Assembly: GCF_000568255.1 (NCBI RefSeq)
Contig: NZ_KK037166.1
Location: 7,463,966 to 7,517,234, forward strand
Direction of reading: 5' to 3'
From: Kutzneria sp. 744
Lineage (GTDB): Bacteria > Actinomycetota > Actinomycetes > Mycobacteriales > Pseudonocardiaceae
Length of the DNA: 53,269 bases
The notes under the pieces were generated by a model. That model made no database searches, was not told where the DNA came from, and worked only from the letters and a program-made list of their open reading frames with translations. Shown one piece after another: positions 35,922 through 45,171 of this stretch; the first letter of the stretch is position 1; each line of letters opens with the position of its first letter. The position numbers and the translations under genes are program-made.

Positions 35922-36638
35922 ATGACGGCCGTGCACGTGCTTCCCAGCCCCAACATCTGGCAGTGGCCCGAGCTGTACGAGGTGGAGAACCGCGCTCAGG
36001 ACAGCACCGGCGAGATCTGGCGTGCCCTGCGCGCCGAATGCGACTGGACGGGCCTGGATGTTGTCGACGTCGGTTGCGGCGACGGATACCACCTGCCGGT
36101 ATTCGCAAACGGCGCGGCGAGCGTCACCGGCGTGGAACCGCATCCGCCGCTGGTGGAGCGAGCCAAGGCGCGCACCCGCGACGTCGACAACATCCGTGTG
36201 GTGGAAGGCGGGGCGCAGCGGCTGCCGCTGCCGGACGGCTGCGCGGATCTGGTGCACGCGCGGACGGCGTACTTCTTCGGGCCCGGCTGCGAACCCGGCC
36301 TGATGGCGGCGGATCGAGTGCTACGACCCGGCGGCGCCCTGGCGATCGTCGATCTCGACGGCGCCGCGATGCCGTACGGACGATGGCTGTGCGATGACGT
36401 CCGTGGCTACGATCCCGTTGCGGTGCAACGGTTCTTCGACGAGCAGGGCTTCAGCACCCGGCACGTGGAGACGGTGTGGCGGTTCGAGCGCCGGGCCGAC
36501 CTGGAGGCCGTGCTGGGCATCGAGTTCTCGGCGAAGGTGGCCGCGAGGGCGATCGCCGAGACCGCCGGCACGGAGATCCCGGTCGGCTACCGACTGCATG
36601 TGCGCCGGAAGCCGACCGGGATCATCCTGCCCGGCTGA
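35922..36638 (+). CDS. Class I SAM-dependent methyltransferase
   Basis: 238 residues. SAM-binding motif VVDVGCGDGYHLPVFA (about 50), an acidic end of strand 2 (VTGVEPHPPLV), RLPLPDGCADLVHARTAYFF and VLRPGGALAIVDLDG (motif III). Substrate is not evident; a small-molecule O- or N-methyltransferase is the default. ATG 35922 is chosen because GAGGG precedes it by 6 bases; the frame is open to GTG 35868. It converges on the PadR gene. Confidence 0.85.
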   Translation: MTAVHVLPSPNIWQWPELYEVENRAQDSTGEIWRALRAECDWTGLDVVDVGCGDGYHLPVFANGAASVTGVEPHPPLVERAKARTRDVDNIRVVEGGAQRLPLPDGCADLVHARTAYFFGPGCEPGLMAADRVLRPGGALAIVDLDGAAMPYGRWLCDDVRGYDPVAVQRFFDEQGFSTRHVETVWRFERRADLEAVLGIEFSAKVAARAIAETAGTEIPVGYRLHVRRKPTGIILPG

Positions 36639-36650
36639 TCACTTCGCCCA

Positions 36651-37298
36651 TCAGATCGACTCAGTCTCGTCGACGTCCTCGGCCAGCACGCCGTAGATCC
36701 GGCGCTTGGCCTCGTTGATCGCGTCGACGGCCCGCGACTTCTGGTCGTCGGTGCCGGCCTGGGTGACCTGGTCCACGGCCATGAACAGCTGGTGCAGGGC
36801 CGTGTGCAGCTCCCGGACCTCGTCGGCCTCGCCGATCGCCTCGGCCCAGGGCTTGGTGTCGCCCAGCTTGGCCGCCTCGGCCCGGCCGGTCTCGGTCAGC
36901 GTGAACAGCTTCTTGCCGCTGGCGGCGTCGGCCGTGATCAGGCCTTCGTCGTCGAGCATCTGCAGCGTCGGGTAGACCGAGCCGGGGCTGGGCCGCCAGA
37001 TGCCGTTCGTGCGCTGGCTGAGCTCCTGGATCATCTCGTAGCCGTGCATCGGACGCTCCGCGAGCAGGGTGAGCACCGCCGCGCGGACGTTGCCGCGACG
37101 CTGGCGCCGCCCGCCGCCGCGGCGACCGCCACGGAAGCCGGCCATCGCGCCGAGGGCGCCGGGCCAGGGGCCGCCGGCCGCGAAGGGCATCGGGCCCATC
37201 GGCGGTTCCGGTCGGTTGGGCGGGGTGTGGTGCGGGAAGTGGCCCGGCAGCGAGCCGAAGCCGTGTTCGCGCTGGAAGTGAGAGTGGTGGCTGCGCAT
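36651..37298 (-). CDS. PadR-family transcriptional regulator
   Basis: 215 residues. A His, Pro and Gly-rich N-terminal extension of about 60 residues (RSHHSHFQREHGFG; PGHFPHHTPPNRP) precedes the PadR winged helix: NVRAAVLTLLAERPMHGYEM, RPSPGSVYPTLQMLDDEGLI and LTETGRAEA. A C-terminal helical dimerisation part follows. PadR proteins repress exporters or their own gene in response to small molecules. Two palindromes in the upstream DNA are likely its operators. The histidines could bind metal. Its own targets in the window are unclear; the divergent rlmN is close. Confidence 0.87.
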   Translation of the reverse strand: MRSHHSHFQREHGFGSLPGHFPHHTPPNRPEPPMGPMPFAAGGPWPGALGAMAGFRGGRRGGGRRQRRGNVRAAVLTLLAERPMHGYEMIQELSQRTNGIWRPSPGSVYPTLQMLDDEGLITADAASGKKLFTLTETGRAEAAKLGDTKPWAEAIGEADEVRELHTALHQLFMAVDQVTQAGTDDQKSRAVDAINEAKRRIYGVLAEDVDETESI

Positions 37299-37341
37299 GA
37301 TGCGCTCCCTTCGGGTTGTGGTGTCTCTCTGACGTCACTAA

Positions 37342-37369
37342 CGATATATCGCTGATGTATCGCGATACA
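37342..37369. promoter_or_regulatory. Paired palindromes, probable PadR operators
   Basis: CGATATATCG (37342-37351) and TGTATCGCGATACA (37356-37369) are each perfect palindromes, centres 16 bases apart, in the AT-rich 126-base gap between divergent padR and rlmN. PadR regulators often bind such AT-rich ATGTAT/ATACAT-like palindromes and repress their own gene. Confidence 0.65.
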
Positions 37370-37424
37370 ACGTCCGATAGAGTGACGGTAGTCACACCCA
37401 TCGACATGGGAGAATGGACGGGTT

Positions 37425-38531
37425 ATGACTGCGCTCCCCCTTGTCTTCGATGCCCCCCGCCGTGCCATGCCGCCCCGGCACCTGGCCGACATGTCCGCGT
37501 CCGAACGTGCCCAGGCCGTCGCCGACCTGGGGGAGAAGCCGTTCCGCGCCAAGCAGCTGTCCAACCACTACTTCTCCCGGCTGACCGTCGACCCCGACGC
37601 GATGACCGACATCCCGGCCGCGACCCGGGAACGGCTCGTGGGTCAGCTGATGCCGAGCCTGCTCACCGAGGTCCGCAAGCTCAGCTGCGACGACGGCACC
37701 ACCCGCAAGACGCTGTGGCGGGCGCACGACGGGACGCTCGTGGAGAGCGTGCTCATGCGCTACCCCGAGCGGGCCACGCTGTGCATCTCCAGCCAGGCCG
37801 GCTGCGGCATGGCCTGCCCGTTCTGCGCCACCGGGCAGGGAGGGCTCACCCGCAACCTGTCCACCGCCGAGATCGTCGACCAGGTCCGCTCCGCCGCTGC
37901 CGCCATGCGTGACGGCGAGCTGCCCGGCGGTCCCGGCCGGCTGTCCAACATCGTGTTCATGGGCATGGGCGAGCCGCTCGCCAACTACCGCCGCGTGATC
38001 GACGCCGTGCACCGCATCTGCGACCCCGCCCCCGACGGCCTCGGCATCTCCCAGCGCTCCGTCACCGTGTCGACCGTCGGTCTCGTGCCGGCGATTCGCA
38101 AGCTGACCGAGGAGGGCCTGCACGTCCGCCTCGCGGTGTCCCTGCACACCCCCGACGACGAGCTCCGCGACACCCTCGTGCCCGTCAACACGCGGTGGAA
38201 GGTGTCCGAGGTCCTCCAGGCCGCTCGCGCCTACGCCGACAAGACCGGGCGGCGGGTGTCCATCGAGTACGCGCTGATCCGTGACGTCAACGACCAGGGC
38301 TGGCGGGCCGACATGCTCGGCAAGAAGCTGCACAAGCACCTCGGCCAGTACGCGCACGTGAACCTGATCCCTTTGAACCCGACCCCGGGGTCCGAATGGG
38401 ATGCCTCCCCGAAGCCCGTGCAGGACGAGTTCGTGCGGCGGGTCAAGGACCAGGGCGTGGAGTGCACTGTCCGCGACACCCGAGGCCAGGAGATCGCCGC
38501 CGCCTGCGGGCAACTCGCCGCCGAGGGGTGA
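37425..38531 (+). CDS. rlmN: Dual-specificity 23S rRNA/tRNA adenine-C2 methyltransferase RlmN
   Basis: 368 residues, radical SAM. CxxxCxxC is in [18 protein letters not shown], which binds the [4Fe-4S] cluster; [10 protein letters not shown] follows. The C-terminal Cys in [18 protein letters not shown] is the one that resolves the methylated intermediate. Methylates A2503 of 23S rRNA and A37 of some tRNAs. ATG 37425. The downstream hairpin lies inside the 3' end of the convergent TIGR04141 gene. Confidence 0.95.
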   Translation: MTALPLVFDAPRRAMPPRHLADMSASERAQAVADLGEKPFRAKQLSNHYFSRLTVDPDAMTDIPAATRERLVGQLMPSLLTEVRKLSCDDGTTRKTLWRAHDGTLVESVLMRYPERATLCISSQAGCGMACPFCATGQGGLTRNLSTAEIVDQVRSAAAAMRDGELPGGPGRLSNIVFMGMGEPLANYRRVIDAVHRICDPAPDGLGISQRSVTVSTVGLVPAIRKLTEEGLHVRLAVSLHTPDDELRDTLVPVNTRWKVSEVLQAARAYADKTGRRVSIEYALIRDVNDQGWRADMLGKKLHKHLGQYAHVNLIPLNPTPGSEWDASPKPVQDEFVRRVKDQGVECTVRDTRGQEIAAACGQLAAEG

Positions 38532-38537
38532 CCGTCG

Positions 38538-40196
38538 TCAGCCGGCCTTCTTCGTGTTGGCCGGCTTTCGGGGTCTTTTGGCCTTCTCCTTCGGCGGCTC
38601 CGGCGGGGCGGTGTGTTTGACGAACCCGAAGCTGACGGGAACGCTCATGAGCCGGTCGAGCGCCTTGATGTTGCGGGCCAGACTGATGCGGGAGAAGAGC
38701 GGCAGATTGAGCGACTTCTGGCCGGGGTCCTTGCGGGTGATGATCGCGAAGACGACTTCGTAGTCGTTCTTCTCGATGGGAGAGGCGAGTTCGCCGGCCC
38801 TGCCCTCGATCGTCTTTTCGATCAGCGCCACCAGTCGTTGTGGCGCGTCGTCGTCGCCTTTCAGTAGTTCGACCGAGTTGGCGCCCTGGTTGAAGAGGTG
38901 GCTCAGCAGGCTCGAACCGGTGGAGATCTTGACGTGGATCAGGGTGGCTCGACCGCTGCGAACCGTGTAGAGGTCGCACGGCTCGATCCGGGTCTGTTTG
39001 GCCGGGCTCACGTTGGTCTTGTCGAGGCACACGAAATCCGGCGCGCTGCCCACCGACTCGTTGTAGTCGCCCTCGTGCTTGAACGCGCATTCCGGTAGGT
39101 AATCGAGTTCGGACCAGAACGGATCGATCCTGGTCTGCAAGCTGGTGACGTAGTCGCGATCGACCTCGTACCAGTTTCCTTCGTTGAGGTAATAGGTCGA
39201 TCCGCCCTCCTGTGGCGTCGTGTCGTAGATGAGGGACTTGAAGACGCTGTGGCTGTCGCGGGCGTCGCCGAACTCGTTTGTCAAGTTCAACCGGTGCGTC
39301 TTCAGTCGTTCGATCGTCACGGTGGCGCCAGGGACTGCTGACCTGTCGAGATATTCGTAGTAGTGGTCGATCGACGTGTCCGAGTAGAGCAGGCTCGATC
39401 CCGCTCCGCTGAACTTCACGTAGAGGCTGTCGTTGTTGTGTGAGTAGTCGACCATGTCCGGCACGGCGAGGCGCACATTCTCGCTCCGCGTGCGGACGTC
39501 CTTGACGAGCGCGTCGTTGAGGACGGCGATTTGGTCCGGATCGCGAACGGGTGTGATCTTCTGAATGTTGGGGAAGGTGGTGAGATACGACACTTCTTTG
39601 TAGATTGCCAGCAGGCGGGTGCAGAGGTCCAACAGTTCGTCCGCCCTGGCCGGAGTGCTGATCCGCAGGCTGCTCGCGCCGGTCACCTGCTTGACCAGGT
39701 CGGCGTGCTCGGGTTTCACCTTTCCGGTGAGGCTCTTCAGCACGGAGCTGTCCGTGTCGACGTCGAAGTAGGTGAGCTCGGATTCGATCGCGAGCTGGGT
39801 GCGCCGCCGGCGCGACGAACCGGGTTCCACCGTGTCGGTGTTCTTCAGTTTTGACGGATCCACGCAGTTCAACGTCGTCCTGATGCCGAAGTCGTACTCG
39901 TACGACTCATCCTTGAGGTTGTGGGACACGTGGCCGAAACACAGGGCGAAGACGCGTCCGTCGGCCGGCAGGAACAGCAGTGCGCCCTTGGTCGCCTGGA
40001 GTAGGTCCTGCTGGATGTCGAAATAACCCTTCCACCATGGCGGGCGCGGGTGGGCGTCGAGGACGAACAGCGTCGCATCCGGAGGCAGGTTGTCCGTGGC
40101 GGCGGCCGGCAGCAGCGGGTTCTCGTCCTCGAGGGCGTTGTCGGCGTCGAACGACTCCTTGAGCAGGAAGATCGAGAACGAGTGGCTGGCTGCCAT
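38538..40196 (-). CDS. TIGR04141/DUF6119 sporadically distributed protein
   Basis: 552 residues. The N-terminus (FSIFLLKESFDADNALEDEN) and the blocks YEYDFGIRTTLNCVDPSKLK, GSAPDFVCLDKTNV, EPCDLYTVRSGRATLIHVKI and SSLLSHLFNQGANSVELL match what I recall of the TIGR04141 family. The CDLY-N8-HVK stretch resembles a PD-(D/E)XK nuclease core, but with His where Glu is usual. Members are scattered across distant bacteria, often near restriction or defence genes. Local base composition is less GC-rich than the neighbours, consistent with horizontal transfer. Strong GGAGGAAGG ribosome site. Stands alone, no partner gene recognised. Confidence 0.75.
   Translation of the reverse strand: MAASHSFSIFLLKESFDADNALEDENPLLPAAATDNLPPDATLFVLDAHPRPPWWKGYFDIQQDLLQATKGALLFLPADGRVFALCFGHVSHNLKDESYEYDFGIRTTLNCVDPSKLKNTDTVEPGSSRRRRTQLAIESELTYFDVDTDSSVLKSLTGKVKPEHADLVKQVTGASSLRISTPARADELLDLCTRLLAIYKEVSYLTTFPNIQKITPVRDPDQIAVLNDALVKDVRTRSENVRLAVPDMVDYSHNNDSLYVKFSGAGSSLLYSDTSIDHYYEYLDRSAVPGATVTIERLKTHRLNLTNEFGDARDSHSVFKSLIYDTTPQEGGSTYYLNEGNWYEVDRDYVTSLQTRIDPFWSELDYLPECAFKHEGDYNESVGSAPDFVCLDKTNVSPAKQTRIEPCDLYTVRSGRATLIHVKISTGSSLLSHLFNQGANSVELLKGDDDAPQRLVALIEKTIEGRAGELASPIEKNDYEVVFAIITRKDPGQKSLNLPLFSRISLARNIKALDRLMSVPVSFGFVKHTAPPEPPKEKAKRPRKPANTKKAG
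38540..38569. terminator. Hairpin between rlmN and the TIGR04141 gene
   Basis: AGCCGGCC (38540-38547) pairs with GGCCGGCT (38559-38566), followed by TT on the plus strand. It begins 9 bases after the rlmN stop and overlaps the last codons of the convergent gene. Confidence 0.6.
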
Positions 40197-40531
40197 GACC
40201 TTCCTCCGCTCCGTCGAGTGCGCAACGCAGCGTCCGACACCGGTGTGGATGGTTGGTGGACGCGTTGTGGCAGCGGCAGAGCATGAGCCGCGCTTGCGAG
40301 GGCGAGCACCTCTCACGGTACGGAGTGGACGGTCAGACGACCTCGGTGAGCTTGCCGGGGCTGGCAAGGAAAGAGACGCACGAAGGCCGCGCCCCGGAGG
40401 AGGAGCGCGGCCTAGTGACAGGCTTTGTCGAACCGGCGGACGCGGTGGCTCAGCCGGAAGGCTTGCAGCGGCGTCCCGACCCTGCCGTCGGTGAACCCCG
40501 GCCGTGAGCCGGCAAGGGCGTCAGCAGGTGG
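40197..40531. other. 335-base gap with a hairpin, no gene seen
   Basis: Promoter region of the TIGR04141 gene on its left, 3' side of the minus-strand DUF2631 gene on its right. AGGCCGCGC (40384-40392) pairs perfectly with GCGCGGCCT (40405-40413), a likely terminator for the DUF2631 gene. No tRNA, coding region or repeat of note is seen otherwise. Confidence 0.5.
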
Positions 40532-40792
40532 TCAGCGGCGCCATGCGGTGCGGCTGCGGATGCGGTCCCAGATGAGGGCCAGCACGATGGCCGCGGCGAC
40601 GCCGATGAGGTAGATGTCCTCGATGTGCCCGCGGTGGTTGCCGATGAGCATGAGCAGCAGCGCGATGGCGGTGAGCCAGCCGGCGATGCGGGTGGCCTTG
40701 GGGAACGTGCCGTGCCAGCCCCACTCGGCCGACGGCTCGTCATGCGGGTCGACCGCGTTGGCCGGACGCTTCTCCAACTCCGAGGACGCCAC
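40532..40792 (-). CDS. DUF2631 membrane protein
   Basis: 86 residues. EPSAEWGWHGTFPKATRIAG then two membrane helices (WLTAIALLLMLIGNH; IYLIGVAAAIVLALIWD) joined by the GNHRGHIED loop, as in the mycobacterial DUF2631 family near dxr. Function unknown. GTG 40792 with AGGAGC upstream; the frame is open further but homology starts here. Confidence 0.85.
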   Translation of the reverse strand: MASSELEKRPANAVDPHDEPSAEWGWHGTFPKATRIAGWLTAIALLLMLIGNHRGHIEDIYLIGVAAAIVLALIWDRIRSRTAWRR

Positions 40793-40897
40793 GATCGCTC
40801 CTGGTCTGACTAGGGTTCCCGACCTGCTCATGGTCGCACACGGGGGTGACAAGGCGCCCAGGCGGGTGGCCGCCCGGGCGCCCCGTCGGGGAACGGC

Positions 40898-41164
40898 CTA
40901 TGCGCGGGATCTACGGCCCGTCACCAGCCGGAAGATGCCCAGCACGACAACAGCGCCGAGGATGGCGAGCAGCCACGTGCGCAGATCGAAGAAGCCGCCG
41001 AGGTCGACGCCGAAGATGGCCTTGCCGATGATGCCGCCGAGGAAGCCGCCGACGATGCCGAGCACCGCGGTCAGGATGATGCCGCCGCCGTCGCGGCCGG
41101 GCATGATCGCCTTGGCGATGATGCCGACGATCAGGCCGAGCACGATCCACGCGATGATGCCCAC
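40898..41164 (-). CDS. GlsB/YeaQ/YmgE-family membrane protein
   Basis: 88 residues, three helices with glycine-rich packing: [40 protein letters not shown] and [18 protein letters not shown]. Known as the transglycosylase-associated family, small stress-induced membrane proteins whose job is unclear. GTG start at 41164 with AAGGAGC upstream. Transcribed divergently from dxr. Confidence 0.85.
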   Translation of the reverse strand: MGIIAWIVLGLIVGIIAKAIMPGRDGGGIILTAVLGIVGGFLGGIIGKAIFGVDLGGFFDLRTWLLAILGAVVVLGIFRLVTGRRSRA

Positions 41165-41313
41165 AGGGTCACGCTCCTTGTTCGGGTGACGGTCCGGCGG
41201 GTCCGGTCCGTTTCACGCACGACAGATGTACCCACACCGACGATCATCACGCACCTTTTACCAACTCGTTATCATCCGACTGCGCTGTCCGCGGCCGCCC
41301 CGGATCGGCGAGA

Positions 41314-42546
41314 ATGGCCGTGATGGACACCGCGAACCCGCGGGTGCTCGTGCTCGGCTCGACCGGCTCGATCGGCACCCAGGCCCTTGACGTCATCGCC
41401 GCCAACCGAGACCGCTTCCGCCTCGCCGGCATCTCGGCCGGCGGCTCCGACCCGGCCCTGCTCGCCCGCCAGGCCCTCGACCACGGCGTCGAGGCGGTGG
41501 CGGTGACCAGGGCGACGGCGGCGGAGGACGTCCAGCTCGCCCTGTACGCCGAGGCCCAGCGCCGCGGCTACGACCGGGGCGACTTCCGGGTGCCGCGCCT
41601 GCTGGCCGGCCCGGCGTCGAACGAGGAGCTGATCGACTCCACGCCGGCCGACGTGATCCTCAACGGCCTGCCGGGCTCGCAGGGCCTCCACCCCTCGCTG
41701 AAGGCGCTGGCCACGGGGGCCCGCCTGGCCCTGGCCAACAAGGAGTCGCTGATCGCCGGCGGCCCGCTGGTGCTGAAGGCGGCCAAGCCGGGCCAGCTGG
41801 TCTCGGTGGACTCCGAGCACTCGGCCCTGGCCCAGTGCCTGCGCGGCGGCACCGAGGAGGAGGTCGCCCGCCTGGTGCTGACCGCCTCGGGCGGCCCGTT
41901 CCGAGGGAAGAAGCGCGCGGATCTGGCCGACGTCACCGTCGAGCAGGCGATGGCCCACCCCACCTGGTCGATGGGCCCGCTGATCACCACGAACTCGGCC
42001 ACCCTGATCAACAAGGGCCTGGAGCTGATCGAGGCCCACCTGCTGTTCGACGTGCCCTACGACCGCATCGACGTGGTGGTGCACCCGCAGTCCATCATTC
42101 ACTCGATGGTGACCTTCGTGGACGGCTCGACGCTGGCCCAGGCCAGCCCGCCGGACATGCGGCTGCCGATCTCGATGGCCCTGGGCTGGCCGGCCCGGGT
42201 GCCCGGCGCGGCCAGCGCCTGCGACTGGACGAAGGCGGCCAGCTGGACGTTCGAGCCGCTGGACAACGCCACGTTCCCGGCGGTGGAGCTGGCCCGCGCG
42301 GCCGGCACGGGCGGCGGCTGCCTGCCGGCCGTCTACAACGCGGCGAACGAGGAGTCGGTGGCGGCCTTCCTGGCGGGCAACGCTGCCTTCACCTCCATCG
42401 TGGACACTGTTGAGCGGGTGCTCACCGAAGCCGACCAGTGGCGCGGGGAACCCGCCGATGTGGCCGAGGTGCTGGCCGCCGAGGACTGGGCCCGCGGGCG
42501 AGCGCGCGAGCTGGTCGCACGGCCGGTCGGTTCGGGAAGGGACTAA
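41314..42546 (+). CDS. dxr: 1-deoxy-D-xylulose 5-phosphate reductoisomerase
   Basis: 410 residues. Second step of the MEP isoprenoid pathway, the fosmidomycin target. NADPH-binding [28 protein letters not shown], metal-site [24 protein letters not shown] and [23 protein letters not shown] 41314, or the ATG 9 bases later. rseP begins 5 bases after its stop, and ispG, a later MEP gene, follows. This dxr-rseP-ispG set is conserved. Confidence 0.96.
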   Translation: MAVMDTANPRVLVLGSTGSIGTQALDVIAANRDRFRLAGISAGGSDPALLARQALDHGVEAVAVTRATAAEDVQLALYAEAQRRGYDRGDFRVPRLLAGPASNEELIDSTPADVILNGLPGSQGLHPSLKALATGARLALANKESLIAGGPLVLKAAKPGQLVSVDSEHSALAQCLRGGTEEEVARLVLTASGGPFRGKKRADLADVTVEQAMAHPTWSMGPLITTNSATLINKGLELIEAHLLFDVPYDRIDVVVHPQSIIHSMVTFVDGSTLAQASPPDMRLPISMALGWPARVPGAASACDWTKAASWTFEPLDNATFPAVELARAAGTGGGCLPAVYNAANEESVAAFLAGNAAFTSIVDTVERVLTEADQWRGEPADVAEVLAAEDWARGRARELVARPVGSGRD

Positions 42547-42551
42547 CAACG

Positions 42552-43772
42552 GTGGTCAACGTCCTGGGTGTGGTGCTGTTCGCGTTGGGCATCGGAATCT
42601 CCGTTGCCCTGCACGAGTTCGGCCACCTGCTGACGGCCAAGGCCTTCGGCATGAAGGTGACCAGGTACTTCATCGGCTTCGGCCCGAAGATCTGGTCGTT
42701 CCGCCGCGGTGAGACCGAGTACGGCCTCAAGGCCATCCCGGCCGGCGGGTTCTGCGAGATCGTGGGCATGACCGCGCTGGACGAGGTCCCGGCCGAGGAC
42801 GCGCCCCGCGCGTTCTACCGGCAGAAGACCTGGAAGCGCGTCATCGTGCTGTCCGCGGGCTCGATCACCCACTTCATCCTCGGCCTGCTCATCATCTACG
42901 TGGCGGCGATCTCGCTGGGCCTGCCCAACCAGAAGAGCCTGCCGGTGGTGGGCGAGATCGCCCAGTGCGCGCAGGCCACGCAGGATCCGGCGACCGGCAA
43001 GTACAGCGCCTGCACGGCGAGCGACCCGGCCCCGGCCAAGGCGGCCGGCCTCCAACCCGGCGACCAGATCCTCTCGGTCGGCGGCAAGGCCACGCCGACC
43101 TACCTGGACATGGTGAACGTCACGCGGGTGGCCAAGGGCCCGACGCCGTTCGTGATCGACCGCAACGGCCAGCAGCTGACGCTGACCGTGGACGTCGCGA
43201 CCGTGCAGCGCATCCTCGACCCGACCAAGCCGCTCAACGCCAGCAACCCCACCGGCCCGGTCGGCGCGATCGGCATGTCGCCGTCGCAGACCATCAGCTA
43301 TGGGGCGGTCGCCGCGTTCGGCGCCACGGGCGCGTTCACCGGCCAGCTGTTCGTGGGCGTGTGGGACGGCCTGAAGGCGCTGCCGACGAAGATCCCGGCG
43401 CTGATCACGGCCATCGGCGGCGGCGAGCGCGACCCGAACACGCCGGTCAGTGTGGTCGGCGCCAGCCTGATCGGCGGCCAGGCGGCCGATCTCGGGCTGT
43501 GGTGGTTCTTCGTGATCCTGCTGGCCAACCTGAACTTCTTCGTCGGCGTGTTCAACCTGCTGCCGCTGCTGCCGTTGGACGGCGGGCACATCGCGGTCAA
43601 CCTGTACGAGCGGGTGCGGGACGCGGTGCGCAAGTGGCGGGGCAAGCCGGCCGGTCTGCCGGTCGACTACGTGAAGTTGCTGCCGCTGACCTATCTCCTG
43701 GTGCTGTTGGGTGGCGCGTACACCCTGTTGGCCATCACCGCCGACATCGTGAACCCGGTCAAGCTGGGGTGA
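42552..43772 (+). CDS. rseP: Site-2 intramembrane zinc protease (RseP/Rip1 type)
   Basis: 406 residues. HEFGHLLTAKAFG near residue 21 holds the zinc ligands; NLLPLLPLDGGHI near the end gives the LDG motif. Between them is a PDZ domain (AAGLQPGDQILSVGGKATP). In mycobacteria Rip1 cleaves anti-sigma factors and a cell-division protein. GTG 42552 after GGGAAGGG; an earlier in-frame extension lies inside dxr and is not credible. Confidence 0.93.
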   Translation: MVNVLGVVLFALGIGISVALHEFGHLLTAKAFGMKVTRYFIGFGPKIWSFRRGETEYGLKAIPAGGFCEIVGMTALDEVPAEDAPRAFYRQKTWKRVIVLSAGSITHFILGLLIIYVAAISLGLPNQKSLPVVGEIAQCAQATQDPATGKYSACTASDPAPAKAAGLQPGDQILSVGGKATPTYLDMVNVTRVAKGPTPFVIDRNGQQLTLTVDVATVQRILDPTKPLNASNPTGPVGAIGMSPSQTISYGAVAAFGATGAFTGQLFVGVWDGLKALPTKIPALITAIGGGERDPNTPVSVVGASLIGGQAADLGLWWFFVILLANLNFFVGVFNLLPLLPLDGGHIAVNLYERVRDAVRKWRGKPAGLPVDYVKLLPLTYLLVLLGGAYTLLAITADIVNPVKLG

Positions 43773-43793
43773 CCTCGCTGGGTCGACCGAGGG

Positions 43794-43822
43794 TTGACAC
43801 TGTGTAATGGTCCGTCGCATCA
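43794..43822 (+). promoter_or_regulatory. Possible promoter of ispG
   Basis: A perfect -35 hexamer TTGACA at 43794-43799 lies in the 130-base gap between rseP and ispG. The -10 is unclear (the region 17-18 bases downstream is GCATCA), so the start site is uncertain. Confidence 0.35.
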
Positions 43823-43902
43823 CGTAGCCGTGGTGCGCGTCCTGGACCGTTCAGACGGTAAGTTGGTGGCGTAGAAGGCCCCCACGATCTGAATGGATCA
43901 GC

Positions 43903-45051
43903 ATGGTTGTCAGCCTTGGTATGCCTGCGACGCCTCCTCCCGTGTTGAGCGAGCGGCGGCCGACCCGGCAGCTGCACGTCGGCTCGGTCGGCGTCGGCAG
44001 TGACTACCCGGTTTCCATCCAGTCCATGACCACCACCCTGACCTCCGACGTGAACTCCACGTTGCAGCAGATCGCGGAGCTGACCGCGGCCGGCTGCGAC
44101 ATCGTGCGCGTGGCCTGCCCGTCGCAGGACGACGCGGACGCGCTGCCGGCGATCGCCAGGAAGTCCTCGATCCCGGTGATCGCCGACATCCACTTCCAGC
44201 CCAAGTACGTGTTCGCCGCGATCGAGGCCGGCTGCGCGGCGGTGCGGGTGAACCCGGGCAACATCAAGAAGTTCGACGACAAGGTCCGCGAGATCGCCCA
44301 GGCGGCCAAGGACCACGGCACGCCGATCCGGATCGGCGTCAACGCCGGCTCGCTGGACCCGCGGCTGCTGCAGAAGCACGGCAAGGCCACGCCGGAGGCC
44401 CTGGTCGAGTCGGCGCTGTGGGAAGCCAGCCTGTTCGCCGAGCACGACTTCTACGACGTGAAGATCTCGGTCAAGCACAACGACCCGGTGGTGATGGTCC
44501 GGGCCTACGAGCTGCTGGCCGAGTCCTGCGACTACCCGCTGCACCTGGGCGTGACCGAGGCCGGCCCGGCGTTCCAGGGCACGATCAAGTCCGCGGTGGC
44601 CTTCGGCGCGCTGCTGCGCCAGGGCATCGGCGACACGATCCGGGTCTCGCTGTCGGCCCCGCCGGTGGAGGAGATCAAGGTCGGCACGCAGATCCTGCAG
44701 TCGCTGAACCTGCGCCCGCGCAAGCTGGAGATCGTGTCCTGCCCGTCGTGTGGCCGCGCGCAGGTCGACGTGTACAAGCTGGCCGAGGAGGTCACCGCCG
44801 GCCTGGAGGGCATGGAGGTGCCGCTGCGGGTCGCGGTCATGGGCTGCGTGGTGAACGGCCCCGGCGAGGCCCGCGAGGCCGACCTGGGCGTGGCCTCGGG
44901 CAATGGCAAGGGCCAGATCTTCGTCAAGGGCCAGGTCGTGAAGACCGTGCCGGAGGCGCAGATCGTGGAGACCCTGATCGAAGAGGCCATGCGCATCGCC
45001 GAGGACATGGAGCCGGTCGACGGCGCGTCCCCGGTGGTCACCGCCTCCTGA
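43903..45051 (+). CDS. ispG: 4-hydroxy-3-methylbut-2-en-1-yl diphosphate synthase
   Basis: 382 residues. Iron-sulfur enzyme of the MEP pathway. TIM-barrel half: [36 protein letters not shown] and [11 protein letters not shown]. The C-terminal 4Fe-4S site is provided by [10 protein letters not shown] and [20 protein letters not shown] 43903. A strong terminator follows at 45064. Confidence 0.96.
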   Translation: MVVSLGMPATPPPVLSERRPTRQLHVGSVGVGSDYPVSIQSMTTTLTSDVNSTLQQIAELTAAGCDIVRVACPSQDDADALPAIARKSSIPVIADIHFQPKYVFAAIEAGCAAVRVNPGNIKKFDDKVREIAQAAKDHGTPIRIGVNAGSLDPRLLQKHGKATPEALVESALWEASLFAEHDFYDVKISVKHNDPVVMVRAYELLAESCDYPLHLGVTEAGPAFQGTIKSAVAFGALLRQGIGDTIRVSLSAPPVEEIKVGTQILQSLNLRPRKLEIVSCPSCGRAQVDVYKLAEEVTAGLEGMEVPLRVAVMGCVVNGPGEAREADLGVASGNGKGQIFVKGQVVKTVPEAQIVETLIEEAMRIAEDMEPVDGASPVVTAS

Positions 45052-45063
45052 GCGTGGGATTGC

Positions 45064-45097
45064 GGCACGAGCCGGGCGGCGACGCCCGGCTCGTGCC
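45064..45097 (+). terminator. 15-bp hairpin terminator after ispG
   Basis: GGCACGAGCCGGGCG (45064-45078) pairs perfectly with CGCCCGGCTCGTGCC (45083-45097) around GCGA, a GNRA tetraloop. It starts 12 bases after the ispG stop. No T-run, as is common for actinobacterial terminators. Confidence 0.8.
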
Positions 45098-45171
45098 ATC
45101 AGGTGCCTAAGATCCGCTAAGTGGGTGCTCATGCGCGCAGGTTGCCTGCGTTATCTGGCAGGCTGGGAAGC

